Assembly: GCA_021779935.1 (NCBI GenBank)
Contig: JAJXZT010000017.1
Span: 1 to 64,000 of the forward strand
DNA from: Acidobacteriota bacterium
GTDB lineage: Bacteria; Acidobacteriota; Terriglobia; Terriglobales; Acidobacteriaceae
Reading direction: 5' to 3'
DNA length: 64,000 nucleotides
The position numbers and the translations under genes are program-made. The notes under the pieces were generated by a model. It was given only the letters and a program-made list of their open reading frames with translations. It was not told where the DNA came from and did no database searches. Below are positions 1 to 9,423 of the stretch, one piece after another (position 1 is the first letter of the stretch; every line of letters starts with the position of its first letter).

Positions 1-269
1 TGTTGCCAACTCGGATGGAAATCACAGCCTACAATCATCATCGAAGGCTCCTTCCTTCCAGCGTCTTACTTCCACAACAAAGAAAGACTACCGGAACTCG
101 AAGTGAGCCTTCGCCCTTATCCAATCAGTCCAAGCTCCGATTGGGCGGGGGAGTTGCCTTTGTTTTTCACGCCGTCATTCTGAGTCGCTTCTTTTGCAAC
201 TCAGAATCTATACATTTTCCCTGCATCCACTAGAATGATCATGGTGTGCCTCTCACGGAGGTCCATACG

Positions 270-887
270 ATGAAGTTCCGCGTGTTGTGTCTCATCTCCT
301 TCTTTTTGTCCGCCGCGTACTGCTCTTACGCTCAAGACTACGTACCACCGCCCGTCGTCTTTCATCCGAACCAGCAGGTACGTATCAGGGACTTTTCTCC
401 TCACACGGCGCACTCCTCCGCCGCCGCGGCCGTGCTCGCCGCCGCTCTCGAAACCGTCTTTCACAATGAGCAGTTATGTTGCAGAAAGAATTCCGCGCTC
501 GAAGATCGTGTGCTGGCCTCGGTCTCCCTCTCGCTCCGCGACCTTGGCGGAAAACTTCAGGGGCGATGGACCTTGAGTAGTGGCCGTCCCATCATGCTCG
601 CCTCGGAATACCTCTCCCCTGCTTCCATCGGTCCTGAGCAGTTCATCGCTCCGCTCATGCACAACCAGCCGTACCTCATGCAATGGAACTCCCGACTCTT
701 TGTCGTGTACGGTGTCGTCTTCGACGAATCCATCTACTCCAGCGGTCAGCGGAACTACGTCATCCAGAAGCTCTTGCTCTTCGACCCGCAACATTCCGCC
801 GCGAACAACGAGATCACCTTCGACCGCCAGCACGATGACTGGAAGACTGTGCAGGGACTGCTGCTTCTCAAGGCGGCTCCGCAATAA
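270..887 (+). CDS. Secreted protein of unknown function
   Basis: A 205-residue protein. The start at 270 is chosen because a strong ribosome-binding site (CGGAGGT) lies just upstream and a classical signal peptide follows (Met-Lys-Phe-Arg, a hydrophobic stretch, then a likely cleavage near Ser-Tyr-Ala-Gln, residues 17-22). The mature part is a mixed alpha/beta sequence with a pair of cysteines (about residue 70) and no membrane segment. I recognise no family. It stands alone, convergent with the buk-ptb genes. Export to the periplasm is inferred; function is unknown. Confidence 0.72.
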   Translation: MKFRVLCLISFFLSAAYCSYAQDYVPPPVVFHPNQQVRIRDFSPHTAHSSAAAAVLAAALETVFHNEQLCCRKNSALEDRVLASVSLSLRDLGGKLQGRWTLSSGRPIMLASEYLSPASIGPEQFIAPLMHNQPYLMQWNSRLFVVYGVVFDESIYSSGQRNYVIQKLLLFDPQHSAANNEITFDRQHDDWKTVQGLLLLKAAPQ

Positions 888-932
888 AGTCGCGACGGCC
901 TCTTGGTTGGCTCATGCAGGCTTTAGACCGCT

Positions 933-1014
933 CAATCGTCAATCAGCAATCAGCGATCGACAATCCTGCTTATCCATTCGTCATTCGAAATTCGTACTTC
1001 GTACTTCCTGAAAT
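933..1014. repeat. Degenerate heptamer array (two blocks)
   Basis: Block 1 (933-964) reads in 7-bp steps: CAATCGT, CAATCAG, CAATCAG, CGATCGA, CAAT. It matches the 32-bp inverted repeat at 44428-44459 at 29 of 32 positions. Block 2 (about 972-1014) continues with a different 7-mer: CATTCGT, CATTCGA, AATTCGT, ACTTCGT, ACTTCCT. The intergenic space is otherwise featureless. Confidence 0.75.
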
Positions 1015-1141
1015 CTTGACCGCGCGCCGCCGCTCACGATCCTCAGCCATCCATCACACACTGTTTGCGCGAAATACACCGGCAGGTGAGCGCTCGGTTA
1101 CTAGCGACCGATACTCTTGAGTTACGGGAATTTTGCTCGAC

Positions 1142-2275
1142 TTACCACGTCGTGGCCGGTTCGTGGACGGGTTCCAGTTCCCTTGCCTGCTCTTCTCCGT
1201 GCAGCACGCGCAGCACTCCTTCTGCCAGCGCCTGCAACTCGTCTTCTCCCGGATACGCCTGCACGCGCGCGATCCATTGCGTCTGCCGCGTCAGCGCCGC
1301 TACCAGTTTCTCCGAGTGTGCCATGCCGCCCGTCAACAGGATTGCGTCCACCTTGCCTGCCAGCACCGCCGCCATAGCGCCGATTTCCTTCGCAATCTGG
1401 TACACCATTGCGTCGAACACCAGTGCCGCCTGCGCGTCGCCCTCGGCGATCCGGCGCTCTATCTCCACCAGGTCTTTGGTTCCCAGGTACGAGTAGAGTC
1501 CGCCCTCGCGGAACAGCATCGCTTCTACCTGCTTGTAGTTGTATTTTCCGCTGAAGCAAAGTTCCACCAGTTTCATCACCGGCACCGTGCCGGACCGCTC
1601 CGTGGAGAACGCACCCTCTTCGCGCGAGTTCGTTACGTCGATCATGCGGCCATCGCTGTGCGCGGAAACGGAAATCCCGCTGCCAACATGCGCCACGATG
1701 AGTTTCAACTCTTCATATCTGCGCCCCGCCTGTCGCGCATAGCGTTTGGCCACTGCCTTTGTGTTCAGCGCGTGTGAAAGACATTGGCGCTCCAGCGCGG
1801 CCAACCCCGAGAAGCGCGCGACCGGCGGCCATTCATCTACACTGACCGGATCGACCACGTATGCCTCCGCGCCCGCGTGCTTTGCGATGTCATGCGCCAG
1901 GTATGCGCCGAGGTTCGACGCATGCTCGCCGCGCTCCGCGCGTCGTAGCTCCGCCAGCATTTCGCCATTTACGAGATACGTTCCGCTGGCCAGCGGGCGC
2001 AGCAAGCCTCCTCGTCCGGCGACGGCGCTCAACTCCTGCACGTTGTGCCCTGCCGCTGCAAGTTCACTCTCTACTAAATGGCTGCGAAATTCCTGCTGCT
2101 CAAGAATTGGACGTCCCTTGAACTGCGCCATCTCTTCGTCCGAGTGGCGCAAGGTCTTCACCAGTTTTGCGCGTTCGTTCGCATAGAGAGCAAACTTCGT
2201 CGAAGTTGATCCGGGATTAATGACGAGGATTTTGAATTCAGCGGCGGGCAAAGACCACCCCCAGCGCCATGGCAT
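1142..2275 (-). CDS. buk: Butyrate kinase (acyl-phosphate kinase)
   Basis: Acetate/butyrate kinase superfamily (ASKHA fold). It converts an acyl phosphate plus ADP to acid plus ATP, or the reverse. The N-terminal phosphate-binding motif VINPGSTSTK is present, and the region HVGSGISVSAH...DVTNSREEGAFSTERSGTVP is typical of butyrate kinases rather than acetate kinases. Length (about 370 residues) is normal. The ATG at 2275 overlaps the end of ptb by 38 bp and has no clear ribosome-binding site. A TTG at 2251, just before the conserved core and preceded by a G-rich stretch, is an equally good start. With ptb it forms a two-gene unit for butyryl- or branched acyl-CoA energy conservation. Confidence 0.9.
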   Translation of the reverse strand: MPWRWGWSLPAAEFKILVINPGSTSTKFALYANERAKLVKTLRHSDEEMAQFKGRPILEQQEFRSHLVESELAAAGHNVQELSAVAGRGGLLRPLASGTYLVNGEMLAELRRAERGEHASNLGAYLAHDIAKHAGAEAYVVDPVSVDEWPPVARFSGLAALERQCLSHALNTKAVAKRYARQAGRRYEELKLIVAHVGSGISVSAHSDGRMIDVTNSREEGAFSTERSGTVPVMKLVELCFSGKYNYKQVEAMLFREGGLYSYLGTKDLVEIERRIAEGDAQAALVFDAMVYQIAKEIGAMAAVLAGKVDAILLTGGMAHSEKLVAALTRQTQWIARVQAYPGEDELQALAEGVLRVLHGEEQARELEPVHEPATTW

Positions 2276-3185
2276 TCACTTTGTCGTCGGCGCTCTCCAC
2301 GCGAGAAGGAATAAGGATCGGGATGCGCGCGCCAACCACCACATGCGCGCACTGCGAGCCGCCGAGATATTTGACGGCCTTGCCGAGCAGATTACCGGAC
2401 TCGATATTCGGCACGACCATGCAATCCGCATGGCCTGCTACCGCGCCGGTGATACCCTTGGCCCGGGCCGCCGATTCCAGCAGCGCATTGTCGAGCGCCA
2501 GCGGCCCGAACACATCTGCTTCGCCGAAATATCCGGCACTTCCCAGCTCCGTCAGCACTTTTGCATCCAGCGTGGACGGCACCGAGTCGGTGACGGCTTC
2601 GGTAGCGCTCATGATGGCCATGCGTGGCCGCTTGTGTCCGATGGCGTGCATCACCTCGATGGCGTTCTGCACGATTTGTTTTTTCTGTTCGAGCGTCGGA
2701 GCTACGTTCAGTCCTCCGTCTGTGATACCGACCAGTCGACGCTCTCCAGCGAGTGTGTCTTCATAAAGCAGCACGTCGCTTAGCAGTCGTCCGGTGCGCA
2801 GCCCGTTTTCCTTGTCGAGTACGGCCCGTAAAAGTTCATCCGTGCGCAGATGACCTTTGAGAAGAATGTCCGCCTGCCCGTCGCGCGCCATGCGCGCCGC
2901 AATCTTGGCGGCTTCGGAAGAATCCGTGGCGCTGACAAATTGCGCTCCATCCAGCAGGTTTCGCAAGCCATGTTCTTCGGCCTTACTGCGGATCCTTGTT
3001 TCGTCCCCAATCAGGATTGGCTGGGCGATTCCCAGTTCAAGTGCACCGGCTGCCGCCTGCAGTGCCACTTCGTCGTCCGCCACAACCACTGCAACGTGCT
3101 TCAATCCAACGCCGCGCGCTCGTAAGCGAAGTTCCTTGAAATCCTTTATCAATTCAGTTGTAGAAAGTACCGCCGTAGTTTGCAT
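2238..3185 (-). CDS. ptb: Phosphate butyryltransferase
   Basis: Phosphate acetyl/butyryltransferase family (PTA_PTB). It exchanges CoA for phosphate on butyryl-CoA or a similar acyl-CoA to give the acyl phosphate used by Buk. The start at 3185 follows a GAGGAA ribosome-binding site. Recognisable family stretches are ADDEVALQAA near residue 38, LLKGHLRTDELLRAVL (about 112-127) and the C-terminal DCMVVPNIESGNLLGKA with YLGGSQCAHVVVGARIPI. The 315-residue length fits. The acyl specificity cannot be read from the sequence. It is divergent from the MerR-type gene across about 320 bp. Confidence 0.9.
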   Translation of the reverse strand: MQTTAVLSTTELIKDFKELRLRARGVGLKHVAVVVADDEVALQAAAGALELGIAQPILIGDETRIRSKAEEHGLRNLLDGAQFVSATDSSEAAKIAARMARDGQADILLKGHLRTDELLRAVLDKENGLRTGRLLSDVLLYEDTLAGERRLVGITDGGLNVAPTLEQKKQIVQNAIEVMHAIGHKRPRMAIMSATEAVTDSVPSTLDAKVLTELGSAGYFGEADVFGPLALDNALLESAARAKGITGAVAGHADCMVVPNIESGNLLGKAVKYLGGSQCAHVVVGARIPILIPSRVESADDKVNAMALGVVFARR

Positions 3186-3444
3186 GGCAATTCCTCGCGC
3201 GAATAATCTCCGCCAAGCATGACCGGCGGCGTTGCCGCATGTCTGTGCCACAGGTCACTTCCGGAGAGTCGGCCTTCCTCCGTACGTTGCTGCTTCAAAG
3301 GTGAGTGAAATCTCGCTCGCCTGAGCGATTTTCCCCAAAAACTCTGCGTCATCATCCAGAAAATGGAATCCCCCAGAAGGGTAACTTGTTGAATTCATTG
3401 AATGTTCATCCGTCACAGCATTTGGGTCGTCGCTGGTAATAGAC

Positions 3445-3476
3445 TTGCACTCCCTGAGATAGAGAATTTCTTTATC
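3445..3476 (+). promoter_or_regulatory. Candidate MerR-type promoter with long spacer
   Basis: A -35-like TTGCAC (3445-3450) and a -10-like TTTATC (3471-3476) are separated by 20 bp. That is longer than the usual 17 bp, as is typical of promoters remodelled by MerR-family activators. It sits 30 bp upstream of the MerR-type gene, and the palindrome at 3456-3478 lies inside it. The rest of the 3186-3444 gap holds only a short hairpin, TCGCTC(GCCT)GAGCGA at 3313-3328. Confidence 0.45.
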
Positions 3477-3478
3477 TC
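3456..3478. promoter_or_regulatory. Palindromic operator, probable MerR-type binding site
   Basis: A 23-bp near-perfect palindrome: left arm GAGATAGAGAA, one central T, right arm TTCTTTATCTC (10 of 11 positions paired). It overlaps the long spacer and the -10 region of the regulator's promoter. Autoregulation is inferred from position; control of the divergent ptb-buk pair is possible. Confidence 0.55.
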
Positions 3479-3505
3479 GAAACTAGGCTCCAGATTGGAT
3501 CCGTC

Positions 3506-4003
3506 ATGAGTGTTGAACAATCCGCCCCCACCGTCGCGAACGGAAAAATTAAGATCGGCGCCGTCGCGAAACACTTTGGAATTTCCGTTGACCTTCTGCG
3601 CTTATATGAGCGCGAAGGCTTGATAATCCCGATCAAATCCTCAAAGGGCACGCGTTATTTCATGGAGAAGGACTACGAGTGGATCGGCACGCTTTTGCAT
3701 CTCGTGCGGGACGCTCGGCTGAACTTTGCCGGCATTCGTCACCTACTGGCACTGTTGCCCTGCTGGCAGATTCAAGGGTGCGGCTTTGAAAAAGATCGTA
3801 GCTGTCCCGTAACGGTGGACGGTGCGGCACCGTGCTGGACTAACCGCGAATGCTGTAAGTCCCAAATCCAGTGCTACGACTGTGCTGTTTATCGTTCTGC
3901 ACCCGCCTGCCAGAACCTGAAAGCGCTATTGGTAAAGAGCTCTGGCCTGCCGCGCAAGACGATGACGTCATCCAACCTGGAAGCAACGGCAGCGCATGAC
4001 TAA
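3506..4003 (+). CDS. MerR-family regulator with cysteine-rich C-terminal domain
   Basis: A 165-residue protein. Residues about 15-85 form a MerR winged helix-turn-helix: IGAVAKHFGISVDLLRLYEREGL, then the wing with KGTRYF, then an LNFAGIRHLLALL helix. The region from residue 88 on is packed with cysteines (LPCW, GCGF, RSCP, PCW, ECCK, QCYDC, ACQN; nine in about 50 residues). This suggests a metal- or Fe-S-binding sensor rather than the small-molecule pocket of classical MerR proteins. The gene is divergent from ptb-buk and has a palindrome in its own promoter. The ligand is unknown. The call to the MerR family is firm; the sensing role is inferred. Confidence 0.85.
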   Translation: MSVEQSAPTVANGKIKIGAVAKHFGISVDLLRLYEREGLIIPIKSSKGTRYFMEKDYEWIGTLLHLVRDARLNFAGIRHLLALLPCWQIQGCGFEKDRSCPVTVDGAAPCWTNRECCKSQIQCYDCAVYRSAPACQNLKALLVKSSGLPRKTMTSSNLEATAAHD

Positions 4004-4004
4004 A

Positions 4005-4032
4005 GGCCGGAGCGAGACTTCGCCGTCCGGCC
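4005..4032. terminator. Hairpin between convergent merR-like gene and phoU
   Basis: GGCCGGA pairs with TCCGGCC, with an inner GCGA(GACT)TCGC stem. It starts two bases after the regulator's stop codon. There is no long T tract, only CCTTTA on the minus strand, so it would be a weak bidirectional terminator. Confidence 0.5.
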
Positions 4033-4074
4033 AGTGAATAGGTCTGCAAACGAGGCCATTGGTTTCTTGAAGCG

Positions 4075-4764
4075 CTAGGAGGCGGTTTCGCCGGGCGCTT
4101 TGCCGCGATCTGCTCCGTGGCGCACGTCGGCGCCGCGCACCCAGAAGATCACGTCTTCGGCAATATTCGTTGCATGGTCAGCCACCCGTTCCAGGTTGCG
4201 GGTAACAAGCAACGCATCCAGGTACTGTTGGACGTGAGGCGCATCGTCCTTCATGTTGTGCACGAGCGTGACAAACGCTTCGTCCTTCATGCGGTCGACT
4301 ACGTTATCCATTTCGAGCACCGCCTGCGCAACCTCTGCGTTGGCGGTGAGGAAGGACTCGAGCGCCCTGCGCACCATGGTCGTGACGGCGGCGGTCATGC
4401 GCTGAATATCCACCGGGATATCGAGGCCCGGTTCGTGGAGCAGGTCGAGCACGCGCTGCGCGATATTCACCGCCTGGTCCCCGACGCGCTCCAGGTCGGC
4501 ATTGATCTTTAGCACGGCCAGGATGAAGCGAAGGTCCACCGCCATGGGCTGCTGCATGGCGAGCAGATCGACGGCCAGCTCATCAATCATCCGCTCGGCG
4601 TCGTTGATGGTCTTTTCGCGATCGAACACAACCTGGCAAAGCTTGGCATCGCGCTTCGCGTATGCGTCGCAGGCGGATTCCACCGCGCTCTCGGCCATGC
4701 CGCCCATTTCGAGCAGCTTGGTCCTTAACTCGTCGAGTCCTTGCTGAAAACGGCTCCGCATCAT
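4075..4764 (-). CDS. phoU: PhoU phosphate-signalling regulator
   Basis: A 229-residue PhoU protein: two three-helix bundles with the family's metal-binding E/D-rich motifs, [13 protein letters not shown] (about residues 91-103) and [16 protein letters not shown] (about 190-205). PhoU links the Pst transporter to the PhoR/PhoB pair and damps phosphate uptake when phosphate is plentiful. The start overlaps the pstB stop by four bases, so it is co-translated as the last gene of the pst unit. A second PhoU paralogue lies at 9988-10710. Confidence 0.95.
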   Translation of the reverse strand: MMRSRFQQGLDELRTKLLEMGGMAESAVESACDAYAKRDAKLCQVVFDREKTINDAERMIDELAVDLLAMQQPMAVDLRFILAVLKINADLERVGDQAVNIAQRVLDLLHEPGLDIPVDIQRMTAAVTTMVRRALESFLTANAEVAQAVLEMDNVVDRMKDEAFVTLVHNMKDDAPHVQQYLDALLVTRNLERVADHATNIAEDVIFWVRGADVRHGADRGKAPGETAS

Positions 4765-5522
4765 CCGAACCTACCCGTAATGTAATCCTCCGTGCGTTTG
4801 TCGGACGGAGTCGTGAAGATCTTCTGTGTCTTGTCGAATTCGATCAGCTTGCCCATCAGGAAGAAGCCAGTATAGTCGGCGACACGGGCTGCCTGCTGCA
4901 TGTTGTGCGTCACGATCACGACAGTGTACTGCTCTTTCAACTGGAAGATAAGTTCCTCGATCTTTCCGGTCGAGATCGGATCGAGAGCGGACGCGGGTTC
5001 GTCCATTAGAAGGACTTCCGGTTCCACGGCCAGCGCGCGCGCGATACACAGTCGCTGCTGCTGTCCGCCGGAGAGGCTTGCTCCGGACTTCTTTTTGACG
5101 ACGTCCTTGACCTCGCCCCAGAGTGCGGCCATCCGCAACGAGCGCTCCACGATTACGTCCAGCCCCTTGCGATTGCGATAACCGTTGAGCTTCAGACCGG
5201 CGGCCACGTTGTCGTAGATGGACATGGTCGGAAACGGATTTGGTTTCTGGAAGACCATACCGATCCGCCTGCGAACGTCGACTGCGGCAGTGCCGGATCC
5301 ATATACGTCAATATCTCCGACCTGCACTTTGCCCTGCACGCGAGCGCCGGCGATGGTTTCGTGCATGCGGTTGAGGCAGCGAACGAACGTCGACTTGCCG
5401 CAACCGGACGGGCCAATGACGGCCGTCACGTGGTTCGGCTCTACATTCATCTGAATGTCCTGCAGGACCTGGGCTTTGCCAAACCAGGCATTCAGGTCGC
5501 GGACTTCAATTCCCACACCCAT
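4761..5522 (-). CDS. pstB: Phosphate ABC transporter ATP-binding protein
   Basis: A 253-residue ATPase of the high-affinity phosphate transporter. Walker A is [10 protein letters not shown], the signature is [16 protein letters not shown], and Walker B is [13 protein letters not shown], followed by VTHNMQQA. The ATG at 5522 is preferred because AAGGGAG lies ten bases upstream. The reading frame stays open to a TTG at 5561, which has no ribosome-binding site. It lies 48 bp after pstA and overlaps phoU. Confidence 0.96.
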   Translation of the reverse strand: MGVGIEVRDLNAWFGKAQVLQDIQMNVEPNHVTAVIGPSGCGKSTFVRCLNRMHETIAGARVQGKVQVGDIDVYGSGTAAVDVRRRIGMVFQKPNPFPTMSIYDNVAAGLKLNGYRNRKGLDVIVERSLRMAALWGEVKDVVKKKSGASLSGGQQQRLCIARALAVEPEVLLMDEPASALDPISTGKIEELIFQLKEQYTVVIVTHNMQQAARVADYTGFFLMGKLIEFDKTQKIFTTPSDKRTEDYITGRFG

Positions 5523-5570
5523 GTTGAACGGGCTCCCTTGCGGCCAGCGCCGCGTTTCCAAACTTGACTG

Positions 5571-6434
5571 CTACGCCGAGTGCGACACCCGGTGGCGCGC
5601 GGCGATGACGCGAACGATGGACACCGCACCGACAATGATAGCGATGAGGACCAGTGCCCCGGCCCATGCCTGGCGATGCCATTCATCGAACGGCGAAATC
5701 GCGTAGACATAAATCTGCAGGGGAAGCGCGGCGGTCGGCTGATTTGGTTTCAGGCTCCAGTACTGGTTGCCGAAGGCCGTGAATAGCAGCGGTGCGGTTT
5801 CTCCTGCGATGCGCGCAAACGCCAGCATGACTCCCGTGATGACACCCGAGGTCGCCGTGCGCAGCGTGATGGAAAGCGTGGTGCGCCACTGCGGAATACC
5901 CAGTCCGAGCGCGGCCTCGCGTATCACGTTGGGCACCATCGCCAGCATCTCTTCTGTCGTGCGCGCAATCGTCGGAATCATCATGATGCCAAGCGCAACG
6001 CCTCCCGAAAACGCCGAGAAGTGTCCCTGCGGAATCACTACCAGGGCGTAGACGGCGATACCCATCACGATCGATGGAACTCCGTTGAGCACGTCGGCGG
6101 TAAATCTCACAACCTGTGCATAGCGGCTCTTGCCATACTCGGAGAGGTAGATGCCGGCGCCGATTCCGAGCGGGATTCCGATGGCGCTGGCAATCGCAAG
6201 AATCAGGCCGGAGCCAACGATGGCGTTCGCCATGCCTCCACCCGTTTCGCCAATTGGCTTGGGAGTATGCGTCAGAAAAGCCCAGTTGACTGAGCCCAGG
6301 CCCTTGTAGAGCAGGTATCCGAAGATGGCAAACAGCGGCGCCAGCACGAGCAACGATGCCATGGCCGCAGCCGCCGTGAACAGGTGATTGGTGAACCTGC
6401 GGCGTAATCCGAGCACACCCTTCGCGCTAAACAT
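5571..6434 (-). CDS. pstA: Phosphate ABC transporter permease PstA
   Basis: A 287-residue inner-membrane permease with six predicted membrane segments and the binding-protein-dependent permease loop (about MVPNVIREAALGLGIPQWRTTL). The start at 6434 overlaps the end of pstC by eight bases and has a GAGG ribosome-binding site. PstA pairs with PstC to form the channel energised by PstB. Confidence 0.95.
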   Translation of the reverse strand: MFSAKGVLGLRRRFTNHLFTAAAAMASLLVLAPLFAIFGYLLYKGLGSVNWAFLTHTPKPIGETGGGMANAIVGSGLILAIASAIGIPLGIGAGIYLSEYGKSRYAQVVRFTADVLNGVPSIVMGIAVYALVVIPQGHFSAFSGGVALGIMMIPTIARTTEEMLAMVPNVIREAALGLGIPQWRTTLSITLRTATSGVITGVMLAFARIAGETAPLLFTAFGNQYWSLKPNQPTAALPLQIYVYAISPFDEWHRQAWAGALVLIAIIVGAVSIVRVIAARHRVSHSA

Positions 6435-7512
6435 AGGACCTCGAAGGAGTGCCGCGAGTGATCGACCAGACCAGCAGGCGCGCACAGGCATTGACGATCA
6501 CGGTGACGATGAGCAGGGCCAGTCCGATTTCGACGAGCGCGCTCAGATAGAGATCGTCGGTTGCTTCGCTGAATTCGTTGGCGATCACGCTAGCCATGGT
6601 ATATCCGGGCGCGAATAGCGACTTGGCGACGGCAGGCCGGTTTCCGATCACCATGGTGACAGCCATCGTCTCTCCGATGGCTCGGCCCAGGCCAAGTATG
6701 ACGGCGCCGAAGATGCCGGCGCGAGCATTACGCAGCACGCCCATGCGGATCATCTCCCAGCGCGTGGCGCCCAGGGCAAGCACGCCTTCGCGCTGCTGCT
6801 GCGGCACCACCTGCATCACCTCGCGCGTGATGGAAGAGATGATGGGGATAATCATGATGGCAAGGATGACTCCGGCGGCCAGCATTCCAATGCCGTATGC
6901 CGGACCAGTGAACAGTCCTGTCCAGCCAAAGTACTTCCCCAGCCACGGCTCCACGTACTGCCGCAAAAGCGGAGCCAGAATGAATATGGCCCACAGTCCG
7001 TAGATGACGCTGGGAATCGCGGCCAGCAACTCCACCATGAAGGAGATGAATCCGCGCAAAGGGCGGGGGCACATTTCTGTAACGAAGACCGCTACACCGA
7101 CCGCCAGGGGAACTGCGATCACCAACGCGACCAGTGAAGAGAGCAGCGTGCCGAAGATAAACGGCCATGCGCCGAAGTCGCCCGAGACGGGGTCCCACGT
7201 GCTTCCCGTGAAGAACTTGAAACCGAATTGTTGCAACGAGAGTTTGGAGTGCAGCACCAACTGCACGAAGATGAGCACCATCACCGCCAGGACCGCCAAC
7301 GAACAGGCGAGCATGGCGTATTTGAAGGTGTGCTCGGCGAACTTGGTGCGCCAGTTTACCCGAAGCGCAATTCTGCGCTCGCGGCCGGAGACGGTTCGCG
7401 GCACCTCCTCGGATGAATCCTGCTGCGGTTTCTCCGGCTCTTCGCCCTGAGCTGGGGCAGTCACGATTCTCCGGGACAGCCCCGGTGTTGGGTTCGGAGT
7501 ACTGGAATCCAC
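6427..7512 (-). CDS. pstC: Phosphate ABC transporter permease PstC
   Basis: An inner-membrane permease with a cytoplasmic N-terminus of about 60 residues rich in Pro/Glu/Arg, then six membrane segments. The permease loop motif is VPQQQREGVLALGATRWEMIR. I place the start at a GTG (7512, 361 residues) because the upstream codons look non-coding, but the frame is open to 7617 and no strong ribosome-binding site decides it. About 200 bp separate it from the porin gene upstream on the same strand. Confidence 0.92.
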   Translation of the reverse strand: MDSSTPNPTPGLSRRIVTAPAQGEEPEKPQQDSSEEVPRTVSGRERRIALRVNWRTKFAEHTFKYAMLACSLAVLAVMVLIFVQLVLHSKLSLQQFGFKFFTGSTWDPVSGDFGAWPFIFGTLLSSLVALVIAVPLAVGVAVFVTEMCPRPLRGFISFMVELLAAIPSVIYGLWAIFILAPLLRQYVEPWLGKYFGWTGLFTGPAYGIGMLAAGVILAIMIIPIISSITREVMQVVPQQQREGVLALGATRWEMIRMGVLRNARAGIFGAVILGLGRAIGETMAVTMVIGNRPAVAKSLFAPGYTMASVIANEFSEATDDLYLSALVEIGLALLIVTVIVNACARLLVWSITRGTPSRSYV

Positions 7513-7710
7513 ACTTAGACGGTAGCAAAGGATTGTTACAGGACGATGAATGCAGGGTGAAGGGAAGGCGAAACGGGCAGTCTCAAGGACCAAAGGTGGA
7601 AAGCGAAAACGACGCAACCTGGTTGGGTCGCGCCGTGGCTGCTTCGTCGGGGGGCCAGGAGCGCGTTGGGTCGTTTAATCCGCCGCGCTCCCTTCAAGGA
7701 ATGCCTTCTG

Positions 7711-9423
7711 TCAGTAGTTAAACTGCATGTTGAGCATGATCGCGTTCGTGTTCTGTGGGACAGCGTTCGCGATACCGCTCGGATTTGCCGCCGCCAGCGA
7801 AGTGCTGAAGGTTGCGATCTGTGAGGCGGGCATCGTGAACTGGCCGTGCGTATATTTCAGGTTCTGGCTGTCGAGCGCGAATTCGAGGTGCTTGTTGTAC
7901 TTGTAACTGACACCGGCGACTATGCGCTGAAAGTCCAGTGGGTTCGTACCACTGATGTTGGTATTGGGCTGGAAATACTGGTACATACCAAACACCGTAT
8001 AGGGCGAAGTCTTGATTCGCGCATGTCCGAAGAAGTCAAACCCTTGCTGCCGAGTATGATCTCCGTTCAGAATCGCGCTGGAGAGTGCGCTGAATGTTGC
8101 GTACGAAGTAGGTCCGAGTCCGAATTGATCGGCAGGCCCCACGCCGGAGAACATGTTCCCTGTCCCGAAGGCGTTCCGTCCGAGATCATATTCACCCGCA
8201 ATTCCGTAGGCCTTGTTGAGAGTCTGGTAGTGCACTAGCAGTGCAAGCCGGTTTATAGGAGTGCTCTTTGTGTCGGGAGTCTTGGTGCTATAGCCGTAGT
8301 CCTCGAAGGCTGTCACACCAAAACCGCTACGATCTGAGGTCGTCCCGAAGGGATACCAGGTTAACCGGCCCATGAACTGCTTTTTGTCGTTCTGTTCGAT
8401 GGCATGGAAGCTTGCCGTGTTGAACACGCCCAAGTGGTAGTCAAGGTATTCTTTCCCGTTAAGCTCGATTGGGCCGTGCAGCGTAACACCCGTGTAGGTG
8501 GAGCTCAGGCTCAGATAGTTCCACGGAACCAGGCTCACAAACCGGTAGCCATAGAGCCCTTCTTCCCAGTCGATCAGAGGATTCGTCGTCTGGCCCAGCG
8601 TAAGCTTGTCCTTCTTGAAGGCTTTGGTACCACTGAACAGTGTGTTGAAGTCCACATATGCATACTTCAACCGGATCCCAAGGTTTCCGTTCGAACTGGA
8701 ACCGATGGCTGAACCCTTTCCCATGCTCTGGGCCGCGGATACATCCACTTGCCGATAGATGTTCGGCGTGAACCGCAGGGTGACGGCATCATTCGGCGTA
8801 TAGAAGAAGTTGATGTAAGCACGCGTGATGTCGAACGAGTTAAACCCGCCGTTCCCCGGCCCCGGTTGGTTGGCCTGCGTAAAGAACTGCGGACCGAACC
8901 CCGTGTTCTTGTAAAAGGCGTAGTCACCGTAGAACGTGCCGCCGATCTTGACCTTTCCGTGAGCCAGGTCGGAAAGCTTCGATTCCTTCGTCTCCACTTC
9001 GTTGGCGCGCTTCTGGGCGTCCTGCGCGGCTGCAGCCGTGTTGCTGACGGTCGTCTTCACGTCGGCCAGTTCACCCTGCATCCGGGAGACAACAGGCTTC
9101 TGCTCGTTGGCTGCATTCTGCGCCGCAACCGCCTTGTCTTGCGCCGCCTGGGCTGCGCTCTGCACCTCGCCGAGTTGCTGCTCACGCTGCTGCAACTGCT
9201 GGCGAAGCTGGTCGATCTGCTGTTGCTGCGCCTGGATCATATCCTTCAATTGTTCAAGATCCTGCGCAGTCACGGCTGGCTCTTCTTTCTTCCGCGCAAC
9301 GTGATGCCTGGTTTTCGCTGATGTTTTTCCGGAACCCTGGCCGTCGGCGGCAAAAGTGGCTTGTGATAGACACATGCCACTGACTGCGACAAAAGCAAGA
9401 GCCTTCTGTAGTGTTGCGTTCAT
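7711..9423 (-). CDS. Outer-membrane porin with periplasmic coiled coil, probably phosphate-related
   Basis: A 570-residue protein. The start at 9423 follows a GGGGAGA ribosome-binding site, then a signal peptide ending near TFAADG. Residues about 45-140 are a long Gln/Ala-rich coiled coil (QLRQQLQQREQQLGEVQ). The rest is an alternating beta-barrel sequence ending in MLNMQFNY, with a terminal aromatic residue as in outer-membrane barrels. The architecture resembles DcaP- or OprO/P-like porins. It lies between phoU2 and pstC on the same strand, where other genomes often place pstS. A role in phosphate or polyphosphate entry is inferred from context only. Confidence 0.85.
   Translation of the reverse strand: MNATLQKALAFVAVSGMCLSQATFAADGQGSGKTSAKTRHHVARKKEEPAVTAQDLEQLKDMIQAQQQQIDQLRQQLQQREQQLGEVQSAAQAAQDKAVAAQNAANEQKPVVSRMQGELADVKTTVSNTAAAAQDAQKRANEVETKESKLSDLAHGKVKIGGTFYGDYAFYKNTGFGPQFFTQANQPGPGNGGFNSFDITRAYINFFYTPNDAVTLRFTPNIYRQVDVSAAQSMGKGSAIGSSSNGNLGIRLKYAYVDFNTLFSGTKAFKKDKLTLGQTTNPLIDWEEGLYGYRFVSLVPWNYLSLSSTYTGVTLHGPIELNGKEYLDYHLGVFNTASFHAIEQNDKKQFMGRLTWYPFGTTSDRSGFGVTAFEDYGYSTKTPDTKSTPINRLALLVHYQTLNKAYGIAGEYDLGRNAFGTGNMFSGVGPADQFGLGPTSYATFSALSSAILNGDHTRQQGFDFFGHARIKTSPYTVFGMYQYFQPNTNISGTNPLDFQRIVAGVSYKYNKHLEFALDSQNLKYTHGQFTMPASQIATFSTSLAAANPSGIANAVPQNTNAIMLNMQFNY

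Noticed and set aside
3-233. 76-codon frame at the left edge
   Set aside because: No ribosome-binding site and no coding character; the strong site belongs to the ATG at 270.
933-1014. Heptamer arrays as a CRISPR array
   Set aside because: Units are 7 bp without unique spacers, and there are no cas genes.
3313-3332. Hairpin TCGCTC(GCCT)GAGCGA followed by TTTT as a terminator
   Set aside because: Only a 6-bp stem in a divergent promoter region with no gene ending there.
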